From positions 3,720,001 to 3,784,000 of the forward strand of contig NZ_AP022568.1 in the NCBI RefSeq assembly GCF_010727605.1: 64,000 nucleotides of DNA, written 5' to 3'. The stretch comes from Mycobacterium simiae. GTDB taxonomy: Bacteria > Actinomycetota > Actinomycetes > Mycobacteriales > Mycobacteriaceae. A program made the position numbers and the translations under genes. Below, piece after piece: positions 43,395 to 51,495 of the stretch (positions within the stretch are counted from its first letter, which is position 1; every line of letters starts with the position of its first letter). The notes below the pieces were generated by a model. That model was given only the letters and a program-made list of their open reading frames with translations. It did not search any database and was not told the origin of the DNA.

Positions 43395-44513
43395 ATGCCG
43401 ACAGCCATCTACACCGAACCCGTCACTGACACGATGGCGTGGACTGGAGCCGACTTCACCAGCAAGGAGGACTTCGCCTTCGACCTGTCGGCCCGCAATG
43501 TGGCTGCGCTGGAATCGATCCTGGCCAAGACGGCGCACAAGGACCGGGATGACATCACGCCCGAGGATGCTCGGCACCCGGATCTCGATGACGATCTGGC
43601 CCGGCTCTACCGGGATGTGATGTTCGGCAAGGGTCTGGCGTGCGTCCGCGGGTTTCCCGTCGAGCAGCACTCAATCGAGGAACTCGAACGAATCTACTGG
43701 GCCTTCTGCACCCACCTGGGCTATCTCGTGTCGAACAACTCCTTCGGTCACCGGATGGTGCGCGTGCAGGAGGAAATCCTGCCAGGTGGCGTGCAGCCGG
43801 CCCGTGGAACCAAATCCCGGGCCGAGTTGGCCATGCACAACGATGCCGCTGACATCCTCGCGCTGCTGTGCGTGTATCCGGCGGCGCAGGGCGGGGAGAG
43901 CCAGTTCGCCAGCGGCCCCGCGGCACACGACCGGGTGCTCGCGGAGCGGCCGGATCTGCTCGAAGTGCTCTACCGGGGTTTCCCGCATCATCGGCGCAGC
44001 GAACAGCCCGACGACCAGCCCGACGTGACGCCCTACGATGTGCCCGTCTTCTCCCAAATCGACGGACGGATCTGCATCAACTTCACCTACAGCAGCATCC
44101 TGCCGGCGATGCACGCCTTGGGCCGTGAGTTCACGCCCCAGGAGGTCGAAGCGGTGGATTTGCTGCGCAACATCCTGGTCGAGCAGCAGGTCGAGTTCCG
44201 ACTGGAATCCGGCGAGGCCGCAGTGGCCAACAACTTCGCGATGTGCCATTCGCGGTCCGACTTCGTCAGCAGCAATGACCCAAAGAAGGCGCGCTGCTTC
44301 CTGCGGGCGTGGATGGAAGTGCCGCGCGAAGACCGCCGGTTACCGATCGGCCGCGAATATTTCCACATGGAGAACAAAGACCTGCGTCTCGGGTACGACG
44401 TCGTCGAGGGCCGAGACGGCACCATCGCCCGCAACGACTACAAGAACGTCAACGCCGAACTGGCCGACATGTTCAAGGCGGCGCAGGCGAAACCCAAAGT
44501 CAAGAACACGTGA
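43395..44513 (+). CDS. TauD/TfdA-type Fe(II)/2-oxoglutarate dioxygenase
   Basis: A 372-residue non-haem iron oxygenase. The facial triad is His148 and Asp150 ('AMHNDAAD') with His285 ('AMCHSRSDF'), and an Arg near residue 300-304 ('KKARCFLRAWM') is placed to bind 2-oxoglutarate. ATG 43395 with AGGAGG 6-7 nt upstream. Compared with TauD it has a longer C-terminal region ending in a Lys-rich tail. It would hydroxylate an unactivated carbon, perhaps creating the alcohol handled by the next gene. Confidence 0.85.
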   Translation: MPTAIYTEPVTDTMAWTGADFTSKEDFAFDLSARNVAALESILAKTAHKDRDDITPEDARHPDLDDDLARLYRDVMFGKGLACVRGFPVEQHSIEELERIYWAFCTHLGYLVSNNSFGHRMVRVQEEILPGGVQPARGTKSRAELAMHNDAADILALLCVYPAAQGGESQFASGPAAHDRVLAERPDLLEVLYRGFPHHRRSEQPDDQPDVTPYDVPVFSQIDGRICINFTYSSILPAMHALGREFTPQEVEAVDLLRNILVEQQVEFRLESGEAAVANNFAMCHSRSDFVSSNDPKKARCFLRAWMEVPREDRRLPIGREYFHMENKDLRLGYDVVEGRDGTIARNDYKNVNAELADMFKAAQAKPKVKNT

Positions 44514-45595
44514 GCGTTCGTCCGCGTCTGGTTTACGAGCGGTGGACCGATCCTGTCGCCGGCGAAATTCTCGAAAGTTCCGACGTCGACCTGGTCAAGC
44601 TCGACTTGACTGCGCCCGACGCCCAGAGCTGGGCCGCCTTGGAGTCCGCGCACGGCTACCAGGTGGCCACCCGCACTGACGTGGCCGGATATGCCGCCGG
44701 CACACAGTGGCTGGCCGGGCCGACGTTGCTGCGGCGATGCGAGAAGCTTCTCGCCGTGTGCTCTGCGGGCGCAGGCTACGACGTCATCGACGTGGACGCA
44801 TGCACGCGCGCCGGAATTGCGGTGTGCAACAACTCCGGGCCTGGCGCGGAGGCGGTCGCCGAGCATGCGCTCGGTTTCATGCTGGACCTGGCCAAGAAGA
44901 TCACGGCCGCCGACCGGATGCTGCGAGCCGGCCCGCTCGGTGACCGAATGGTGTTGCGAGGCAGTCAATTGGCGGGCAAGACACTCGGCGTCATCGGGCT
45001 CGGAGCAATCGGCGGGCGCCTGGTCGAGTTGTGCGCGCCGTTCGGCATGGAGGTCCTGGTCTTTGACCCCTACCTCGACGAGGCGAGCGCGCGGGCACGC
45101 GGGGTGCGAGTCGTTGCGCTTGCCGAACTCCTCGAGCGCTCCGACTTCGTCCAGGTGACCTGCCCGCTGACTAGCGAGACCGAGGGGCTGATCGGCAGCA
45201 GGCAATTTGCGGTGATGAAGCCAACCGCATTCTTCATCACCACTGCGCGCGGACCCGTCCATGACGAAGCCGCATTGCTCGAGGCGCTCACCAGCGGCGG
45301 CATCGCCGGGGCAGGCCTGGATGTGTTCCACCAGGAACCACCGCGCCAGGACAATCCGCTGCTGCATCTCGAGAATGTGGTTGCGACACCACATACCGCA
45401 GGGATCACCCTCGAGGCCGCGCGCGATATCGCCGTTGCCACGGCCACGCAGTGGCAGACAATTTTCGACGGCGGCATGCCGCCACGGCTACTGAATCCCG
45501 ATGTCTGGCCTCGCTTCTGCGACCGATTTCAAGGCACATTCGGTTTTCGTCCCAGCGCCACAACCGCTTTGGAGAGCGGGGGTCGGATCAGGTGA
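44510..45595 (+). CDS. D-isomer-specific 2-hydroxyacid dehydrogenase
   Basis: A 361-residue NAD(P)-dependent dehydrogenase. The Rossmann motif is 'LGVIGLGAIGGRLVEL'; catalytic Arg, Glu and His are in 'ITTARGPVHDEAALLEAL', 'GLDVFHQEPPRQDNP' and 'TPHTAGIT'. The GTG start overlaps the dioxygenase TGA. It interconverts a 2-hydroxyacid and a 2-oxoacid; in this operon it could oxidise a hydroxylation product or reduce the aldolase's 2-oxoacid. Confidence 0.88.
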   Translation: MSVRPRLVYERWTDPVAGEILESSDVDLVKLDLTAPDAQSWAALESAHGYQVATRTDVAGYAAGTQWLAGPTLLRRCEKLLAVCSAGAGYDVIDVDACTRAGIAVCNNSGPGAEAVAEHALGFMLDLAKKITAADRMLRAGPLGDRMVLRGSQLAGKTLGVIGLGAIGGRLVELCAPFGMEVLVFDPYLDEASARARGVRVVALAELLERSDFVQVTCPLTSETEGLIGSRQFAVMKPTAFFITTARGPVHDEAALLEALTSGGIAGAGLDVFHQEPPRQDNPLLHLENVVATPHTAGITLEAARDIAVATATQWQTIFDGGMPPRLLNPDVWPRFCDRFQGTFGFRPSATTALESGGRIR

Positions 45596-46416
45596 CTCAC
45601 TACGAAACGATCGATGTCGAGGTGCGGGGTCACACCGCGTTTGTGACGCTCAACCGCCCCGAGGTCCTCAACGCGATCAATGACGCGATGATCGCCGAAC
45701 TATCGATCGCATACTCCGAAATCGAGCGTTCCCAGGATATCTGGACGGTGATCCTCACCGGCGCCGGCCGCGCCCTGTGCGTCGGCGCGGATGTCAACAA
45801 AGCGGCCGACCACGACATGGAGAACGCGGCCGGAATCGACAATCAGGGCGAGCCCATCCTCAGCTCGATGCGACAGTGGGACGCACCCCAGGAGGCGACG
45901 CCGCCGTGGCTGCAGATGACCAAGCCAATTATCTGTGCCGTCAACGGCATCGCCTGCGGAGCGGGACTGGACCTGGTGACGACGGCGGACATCACCGTTG
46001 CGTCGGAGCGCGCGACGTTGATGGATCCGCATGTCAGCATCGGCGTGACGTCTGGGCGCGAAGGGGTACGGCTGGCGCGGATCCTGCCGCTGCCCGTCGC
46101 GATGCGTTTGATCTTGATGGGCAAGCACGAACGACTTGACGCCCAGCGCGCCTACGACCTGGGTATCTTCACCGAGGTGGTGGCGCACGACTCATTGATT
46201 GCCCGAGCGTGGGAGATCGCCGACATCGTCAATTCCAATGCGCCACTGGCGGTTCGCGGTTCACGGATGGCCGTGCGCAAGGGGCTCACACTGCCGATCT
46301 ATGAGGCCGAGCTGCTCGCCGAGAACTATCGCATGAAGGTCGCGCTGACCAAGGACGCCGTCGAGGGGCCGCGGGCCTTCCTCGAGAAACGCAAACCCGA
46401 TTGGAAGGCTTTGTAG
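45592..46416 (+). CDS. Crotonase-family protein with DPHVS signature
   Basis: A 274-residue crotonase: oxyanion region 'VNGIACGAGLDLVTTADITVAS' and 'LMDPHVSIGVTSGREGVRLAR', the same DPHVS variant seen at 32587 and 33384, with His where hydratases have a catalytic Glu. Overlaps the previous gene as GTGA. Last gene of the aldolase/dioxygenase operon and convergent with amidohydrolase copy D, from which it is separated by a possible hairpin. Confidence 0.87.
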   Translation: MTHYETIDVEVRGHTAFVTLNRPEVLNAINDAMIAELSIAYSEIERSQDIWTVILTGAGRALCVGADVNKAADHDMENAAGIDNQGEPILSSMRQWDAPQEATPPWLQMTKPIICAVNGIACGAGLDLVTTADITVASERATLMDPHVSIGVTSGREGVRLARILPLPVAMRLILMGKHERLDAQRAYDLGIFTEVVAHDSLIARAWEIADIVNSNAPLAVRGSRMAVRKGLTLPIYEAELLAENYRMKVALTKDAVEGPRAFLEKRKPDWKAL

Positions 46417-46425
46417 CCAGCGAGG

Positions 46426-46445
46426 CCCGGACCGAAACTCCCGGG
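46426..46445. terminator. Possible hairpin between convergent genes
   Basis: CCCGG and CCGGG arms with a 10-base loop, in the 36-nt gap between the crotonase stop (46416) and the amidohydrolase stop (46453). There is no U-tract, as is common in mycobacteria. Weak evidence. Confidence 0.3.
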
Positions 46446-46452
46446 GCAGGTG

Positions 46453-47640
46453 TCACTCCATGCCGAAGAACGTTTTGGCGTTACTGGACAACACCTTTCG
46501 CTTCGTTGCCTCGTCCAGGCCCTCCGTCGCCTTGTTGGCGACCTCTAAACTCCTCGGCCAGTTGGTGTCGTTGTGCGGGTAGTCGGTCTCGAACATCAGC
46601 TGGTCGGGACCGACCAGATCGAGAATGCGGAACGCGACTGGGTCACCGAAGGTGGAGAAATACACCCGCCCGGGCACCTGGCTGCTCGGCGGTTCGGTCA
46701 GCAGGGGATGGATGCCACCCCAGGCCCGACGGTCTTCCCACACCTCGTCGACGCGCTGTAGGTAGTAGGGGATCCAGCCGGCCTGCGCCTCGGCGAACGC
46801 GATCTTGAGGTCCGGAAACTGCACGAGCTTGGCAGAGAACAGCCAGTCGACCAGGGCGATCGTGCAGTTGACCGCCATGAGCGCGCTGGTGACCACGTGC
46901 GGAGAGTCGGGCGAGGACTTGGTGAGCGAAGAACTCGACCCGATGTGCAGCATGATGCCCACTTGGTTGCGCTCACAGGCGGCGAAGAACGGGTCCCAGT
47001 AGCCGCTATGGATGGACGGCAGATCGAGACGGCTGGGTAGTTCCGAGAAGCACACCGCGCGCATCCCTTTGGCGGCAACCCTTTCGACCTCCCTGGCGGC
47101 GAGTTCGACGTCCCACAAGGGAATGATGCCCAGCGGGATCAGCCGCCCGTTCGAGCTACCGCCCCATTCGTCGATCTGGAAGTCGTTGTAGGCCTCGACG
47201 CACAATCCGGCGAGTTCCTTGTCCTTGCCGTACAGGAACCGTTGGCCGCAGAAGCGGACCAGCGTGTTGGGGAAGCAGGCCGAGGCCTCGATGCCGGCGA
47301 TATCCATGTCCGCGAGCCGGTCGGCTGGGCGGAAGCAGCCCGGGCGCATCTCGTCGTAGGTGATCGGGTCGGTGCTGAGCTCGTCGAGGTCGTAGCCGGC
47401 GGCCGCGCTGATCAATGGGATTGGGATGACCGCATCCTCATAGCGCCAGATATCCGCGTCACGGCCGTCGGCATCCTCGACGAATGCGACATCGGAAGTC
47501 ACGCTCGGATCCATGCGCCCCTTGGTGCGAACGATCCGCGGCCCGATGTCGCGGTAGCGCTCCGGCAGCCGGCTTGTCCACAGATCGGCCGGCTCCACCA
47601 GGTGGTCGTCCGGCGACACGATCAGAATGTCTGCACTCAA
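46453..47640 (-). CDS. ACMSD-type amidohydrolase (copy D)
   Basis: A protein of about 395 residues, the most divergent of the four amidohydrolases: 'ILIVSPDDHLVEPADLWTSRLPE', 'GIMLHIGSSSSLTKS', 'AFAEAQAGWIPYYLQRVDEVW' and 'MFETDYPHNDTNWP'. Start set at TTG 47640, because AAGGAG lies 8-9 nt upstream and the family usually begins just before the DDH motif; ATG 47691 is the alternative and would add 17 residues. A shared-type palindrome lies at 47696, just upstream of either start. Monocistronic. Confidence 0.85.
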   Translation of the reverse strand: MSADILIVSPDDHLVEPADLWTSRLPERYRDIGPRIVRTKGRMDPSVTSDVAFVEDADGRDADIWRYEDAVIPIPLISAAAGYDLDELSTDPITYDEMRPGCFRPADRLADMDIAGIEASACFPNTLVRFCGQRFLYGKDKELAGLCVEAYNDFQIDEWGGSSNGRLIPLGIIPLWDVELAAREVERVAAKGMRAVCFSELPSRLDLPSIHSGYWDPFFAACERNQVGIMLHIGSSSSLTKSSPDSPHVVTSALMAVNCTIALVDWLFSAKLVQFPDLKIAFAEAQAGWIPYYLQRVDEVWEDRRAWGGIHPLLTEPPSSQVPGRVYFSTFGDPVAFRILDLVGPDQLMFETDYPHNDTNWPRSLEVANKATEGLDEATKRKVLSSNAKTFFGME

Positions 47641-47695
47641 GGCTGCACTCCTTCGACGGGCCGCGGCTTCCATTACGACGCATTCATTCACAGGT

Positions 47696-47711
47696 GAGAA
47701 TCACCGTTTCC
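47696..47711. promoter_or_regulatory. Copy of the shared palindrome, GAGAA-N6-TTTCC
   Basis: GAGAATCACCGTTTCC, perfect left arm and 3 of 5 in the right arm; nearly the same as the site at 11639. It lies 55 nt upstream of the TTG start of amidohydrolase copy D. Confidence 0.4.
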
Positions 47712-47981
47712 ACGGTACCGCATGCGATTCGACACGAGGTAACCGGGACATCCGAATGACGGCGCCTTCGCGACCGTGCGGAGCGCCACCTGGTGCGACA
47801 CCCGCCGGAAACGCCGCGAGGCTGCGCGGGGCTGTCGGAAAGCCTACTGCGCCACGGTGGCATGGGTGCCGCCAGGACTCAGCGGCGAGACGAAAACCTG
47901 CGATTCCGCAAAGTGACAATCAACATACACGTGTAGGTAGGTCGGATATTTTCTCTGCGTACGAGTATTCTTGTCGGCATT
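47712..47981. promoter_or_regulatory. Divergent promoter region upstream of TetR, with TACACGTGTA palindrome
   Basis: About 270 nt without a convincing gene. The right part is AT-rich and contains a perfect 10-base palindrome TACACGTGTA (47926-47935) and, nearer the gene, a TATTCT that could be a -10 element about 10 nt before the TetR ATG. The palindrome is a candidate self-operator of that TetR protein. The left part is GC-rich with no feature seen. Confidence 0.4.
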
Positions 47982-48773
47982 ATGCCTACGAAGAAGCCCG
48001 CCGGCCGCCAGATCGAAGCCGGCTTGGAACTGGTTGAGAATGACGTCGAGGTGCCCGGCACATGGCAGCAACGCACTATCGAGCGGCGCCTCAGCACGGC
48101 GAGGGCGCGCGCTCTCGCCCGCAGCTCACGGTTTCTGGCCACCGCCCTGGAGCTGGTAGAGGAGTCGGGCAAGGCCGACTTCACGATCCAGACGCTCATC
48201 GATAGGTCAAACCTGAGCCTGCGAGCCTTCTATCAACACTTCGCGGGTAAAGAAGAACTCCTGTTGGCGCTCTACGAGAATGTCACGAGTCAGTTCACCG
48301 AGGACATCCGTCAGGAGGTCGCCGCGGCCGACGGCCCGATGGAGCAACTCGAGGCCTTCTGCCGAGGAGTGCTGTCTCGCGCGGAATCCTCGGAAGCGGT
48401 CGGTGGCCGGGTTATGACGATCTACAACCTCAGCTTGGAGATCGAGCGGCCGGATGACTTCGCCAAGGTGTGGGAGCCCCATCAGAAGCTGCTGACGAAG
48501 ATCATCACGTCGTGCGCTCGGGTCGGACTGGTGCGCACGGACATGACACCTGCACAGCTGACCATATTGCTGAACACGACGCTCACCGCACTCGCCCAGA
48601 TTGGGGTCTTCCACCTGGGCGGCGGCAAAGGTCCCAAGCTGACCGAGGACCAGTTGTGGGCGTGGTGCAAACAGGCCGTCACGCCGCCCGCCGACCCCAC
48701 CAAGGCCAGGGCTGCGCGCAAGGCGGCGCCGCGGACGACCTCGGCGCGCCGGGTCAAGAAGTTAACGGGGTAG
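47982..48773 (+). CDS. TetR-family regulator with N- and C-terminal extensions
   Basis: A 263-residue TetR protein. About 45 residues precede the HTH, which reads 'LATALELVEESGKADFTIQTLIDRSNLSLRAFYQHFAGKEELLLALYE'; the C terminus ends in an Ala/Lys/Arg-rich tail ('KARAARKAAPRTTSARRVKK'). Length is larger than the usual 190-220. The ATG follows a TATTCT box closely, and no ribosome site is visible, suggesting a leaderless mRNA. Lying within the island, it is a second candidate to bind the recurring palindromes. Its 3' end overlaps the convergent ACD by 12 nt. Confidence 0.88.
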   Translation: MPTKKPAGRQIEAGLELVENDVEVPGTWQQRTIERRLSTARARALARSSRFLATALELVEESGKADFTIQTLIDRSNLSLRAFYQHFAGKEELLLALYENVTSQFTEDIRQEVAAADGPMEQLEAFCRGVLSRAESSEAVGGRVMTIYNLSLEIERPDDFAKVWEPHQKLLTKIITSCARVGLVRTDMTPAQLTILLNTTLTALAQIGVFHLGGGKGPKLTEDQLWAWCKQAVTPPADPTKARAARKAAPRTTSARRVKKLTG

Positions 48774-49934
48774 GCCAAGCCCTCGCTGCGCGATGATCGT
48801 TCGCTGAACTTCGCTGGTGCCCGCATAAATCGTGGTGCCCAGCGAGAATCGTAGTGAGTGCTCGAACCGCCCCTGCTCTGGTGCGGTCGGCTCGAGATAG
48901 CTTCGCAAGCCGTCAGCGCCGACCAGTTCGACCACATCTTGGCTGGCGCGTTCGAGTGCCTCGGTGCTGAACACCTTCGACATCGGTCCTTCGGCCACCG
49001 GTATGTCGCCCTGTTCGTGCATCCATACGCATCGTCGCTGCAGCAGCATCGACACCTCGGTCTCCATGGCAACTCGGGCAAGCCGGCGCCGGACGTCGGC
49101 ATTGGCGATGGGCGATGCGCCGTCGTCGGATCGGGTGCTGGTGGCCCAGTGTTCGGCATGATCCAACAGCCGAACGAGGTGCGGGCCCCACCCGGATGCA
49201 TGCTCGTACCGTAGCGAAAGTCCAAGCACCTCCCAGCCGCCGTCGACTTCGCCAATTCGCCACTCGTCTCCGACACGGACATCGCTGTAGAACGTGATAT
49301 TGGTCCGCTCTCCGGAGAGGGTCCAGACCGCTTGCGCCACAAAGCCCTCCGAGGAACATGGCACGAGAAACATCGTCAGGCCTTTGTGCTTGGGCTTATC
49401 GGGGCTGGTACGCGCGAGCAGGAATATGAAGTCGGCGATGTGGCCGTTGGTGGTGAACATTTTGGAGCCGTTGATCACCCACTGCGCATCGTCTCCAGAT
49501 CCGTCACGGACTGCCCTGGTGGCAGCCGCCGCGACGTCCGACCCGCACTCGGGTTCGGTGAAGCCGAGCGCGATGGTGATGTCGCCGTTGATAGCCCCGG
49601 CCAAGATACGATCCTTCAGCTCCGGGGTACCGATCTCGCGAATGATCGAAGCCACCATTCTGGTGGTTTCGGAGAGGTACACCGGCGCGTCACAGCGCAT
49701 CAGCTCCTCCTTGAGGACCTGCTCGTCCCATGCGCTGCGGTTCTGGCCACCCAATTCGACGGGCCAGCTCGGAGCGAAATAACCAGTGTCGACGAGACTT
49801 TTCGCGAACTCGTCGTCGTGGGCGACGCCGCTGCGGTAGATGCGCTCCTGGAATTCGTGGCTCAACACTTCCCGAAGGTGGTTGCGGACGCCGTCGCGGA
49901 AGGTCGCAGTGTCGGCGTCAAGGCGAAAATGCAT
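48762..49934 (-). CDS. Acyl-CoA dehydrogenase, long subunit
   Basis: A 390-residue ACD: 'ITIALGFTEPECGSDVAAAATRAVRD' and 'WVINGSKMFTTNGHIADFIFLLARTSPDKPKHKG' are the flavin-side motifs, and the C terminus 'GTTIYAGTSEVQRTIIAQRGLGLPR' is canonical. Start ATG 49934; further upstream in-frame sequence extends through the promoter. Divergent from a 339-residue ACD (50039), with which it probably forms a heteromer under shared control of the intervening inverted repeat. Confidence 0.87.
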   Translation of the reverse strand: MHFRLDADTATFRDGVRNHLREVLSHEFQERIYRSGVAHDDEFAKSLVDTGYFAPSWPVELGGQNRSAWDEQVLKEELMRCDAPVYLSETTRMVASIIREIGTPELKDRILAGAINGDITIALGFTEPECGSDVAAAATRAVRDGSGDDAQWVINGSKMFTTNGHIADFIFLLARTSPDKPKHKGLTMFLVPCSSEGFVAQAVWTLSGERTNITFYSDVRVGDEWRIGEVDGGWEVLGLSLRYEHASGWGPHLVRLLDHAEHWATSTRSDDGASPIANADVRRRLARVAMETEVSMLLQRRCVWMHEQGDIPVAEGPMSKVFSTEALERASQDVVELVGADGLRSYLEPTAPEQGRFEHSLRFSLGTTIYAGTSEVQRTIIAQRGLGLPR

Positions 49935-49991
49935 AAGCGTGGGCCAATCTGTTGTCGCATGGATCCCGGGCCGGGCGCGTGGTAATGCTAA

Positions 49992-50005
49992 TCTCAAATC
50001 TGAGA
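49992..50005. promoter_or_regulatory. Inverted repeat in divergent ACD promoter
   Basis: TCTCA-AATC-TGAGA with perfect 5-base arms, centred in the 104-nt gap between two divergent ACD genes (starts 49934 and 50039). It uses the same GAGA/TCTC building blocks as the shared palindrome but in the opposite arrangement. Confidence 0.4.
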
Positions 50006-50038
50006 GTAACCATATCCGCACGTGAGGGATTGACCGTC

Positions 50039-51058
50039 GTGGACCTGAGCTTAACCAGCGAACAGCGGCAGTTGATGGATTCTTTCGCCGCGCTGTTCAC
50101 CCGCGAGTCGACCTTCGAGCGCATCCGCGCGGCCGAGCCGTCAGGCTTCGATCTCAAGCTGTGGAGGGCGCTGCTCGAGACCGGTGCGGTTGAGATGGCA
50201 GTCGGTGAGGCCGATGGGGGATGGGGTGCCTCCGAACTGGAACTCGCGTTGATCGCCGAACAGTTTGGCCGCGCAGTTGCATCCGCACCAATCATCGAAG
50301 CGCAGGTCGCCGCCCGGACGCTGGCCGAGTCCGGTGAGACAGGCACCGAGCTGCTGAGCGCGGTCCTTGCCGGCCAACGGCTGGCCACCTTCGCACCCCG
50401 GGCCGCACGCGATGGGAGGTTGAGTCTGGTACCCGCAGGGGCGGTGGCAGACCACGTAATCGCACTGTCCAAGGGGCGGCTGCTGGCAGCGCCGATCACC
50501 GACAACCGCACCGCGGTGGAAAACCTCGCGTCAATGCCCCTGGCCGACATCACCTTTGGGAACGACCAGGTTGTGCTCGCCGACGGAGCCAAGGCGCGTG
50601 AACTATTTTCGCGCGCGCTCGACCTGTGGTTGACGCTGACCGCCGTCGCGTTGGCCGGCGCGGCCAAACGGGCCGTCGAGATTGGCGTTGACTACGCCAA
50701 ACAACGCCACGCCTTCGGCGCCCCGATCGGTTCCTTCCAAGCCGTGTCCCACCCGCTGGCCGACAGCGCCACCGCGGCTGACGGGGCCAGATTGCTCGGG
50801 CTGAAGGCGGCTTGCGCCTTCGCCGACGAACCCGACCGCGTCCGCGAACTTGCCGCCATGGCCTTCGCGTTTGCCTACGAGACGGCGCGGGACGCGACGC
50901 GGCGCAGCCTGCATATCCATGGCGGATACGGGTTCGGTATGGAGGGTGACATCCAGTTGTACTACCGCCGCGTCCGGGGCTGGGCAATGGTCTTCGGCGA
51001 TCCCGCGACCGCATTGGACCGCGTCGCCGCCGCGCGTTACGGCGCAGCCGCCGGCTGA
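50039..51058 (+). CDS. Acyl-CoA dehydrogenase, short subunit
   Basis: A 339-residue ACD-fold protein with a C-terminal 'RHAFGAPIGSFQAVSHPLADSATAADGAR' and 'IHGGYGFGMEGDIQLYYRRVRGW', but no clear N-terminal SEPxxGSD motif, as in beta-type subunits. The start is GTG 50039 with GAGGGA about 11 nt upstream. It probably pairs with the divergent 390-residue ACD. Its 3' end overlaps the convergent thioesterase by 22 nt. Confidence 0.86.
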   Translation: MDLSLTSEQRQLMDSFAALFTRESTFERIRAAEPSGFDLKLWRALLETGAVEMAVGEADGGWGASELELALIAEQFGRAVASAPIIEAQVAARTLAESGETGTELLSAVLAGQRLATFAPRAARDGRLSLVPAGAVADHVIALSKGRLLAAPITDNRTAVENLASMPLADITFGNDQVVLADGAKARELFSRALDLWLTLTAVALAGAAKRAVEIGVDYAKQRHAFGAPIGSFQAVSHPLADSATAADGARLLGLKAACAFADEPDRVRELAAMAFAFAYETARDATRRSLHIHGGYGFGMEGDIQLYYRRVRGWAMVFGDPATALDRVAAARYGAAAG

Positions 51059-51495
51059 CCGGGATCGCGGGACCCCAGGATTGCGAAGCTCAACGTCGCC
51101 CGCGCCGCGAGCCGGTCTCTACCCACGTCGAATACGTCGACACCGACCACGATCGCCCGCTTTCCCGCCCGGAGCAGAGTCGCACTCGCGCGCGCGGGGC
51201 CCTCGACGATCGGTGCCAGGAAATGAATCGACATGTCCGCGGTGCCAGCACCGTTACCGTCACCGGCGTGCTTGACCGCAAGCCGGCCCCCGGCCACATC
51301 GATGAGCGTGGCGACCAACCCGCCCTGCAGCGCCCCATGGTAGTTCACCAGATCCGGTCGGTTGTGCAGGTCGACGATGACCGACTCGTGGGTGTCGACA
51401 ACGTCGTAGAACGGCAGCTGGCCAAACAGGTGACCGGGAATCGTCACCGCCATCGGTTGTGGCGCCGGTTGATCGGACGACGGTTCGGCGATCAC
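51037..51495 (-). CDS. PaaI-type hotdog thioesterase
   Basis: A 152-residue hotdog protein with 'DLVNYHGALQGGLVATLIDVAGGRLAVKHA' (the HGG-type thioesterase motif) and 'TADMSIHFLAPIVEGPARASATLLRAGKRAIVVGVDVFD'. It hydrolyses acyl-CoA, typically to rescue CoA from dead-end esters. The GTG 51495 overlaps the crotonase stop as GTGA. An N-terminal tail of about 15 residues is Pro-rich. Confidence 0.83.
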   Translation of the reverse strand: MIAEPSSDQPAPQPMAVTIPGHLFGQLPFYDVVDTHESVIVDLHNRPDLVNYHGALQGGLVATLIDVAGGRLAVKHAGDGNGAGTADMSIHFLAPIVEGPARASATLLRAGKRAIVVGVDVFDVGRDRLAARATLSFAILGSRDPGQPAAAP

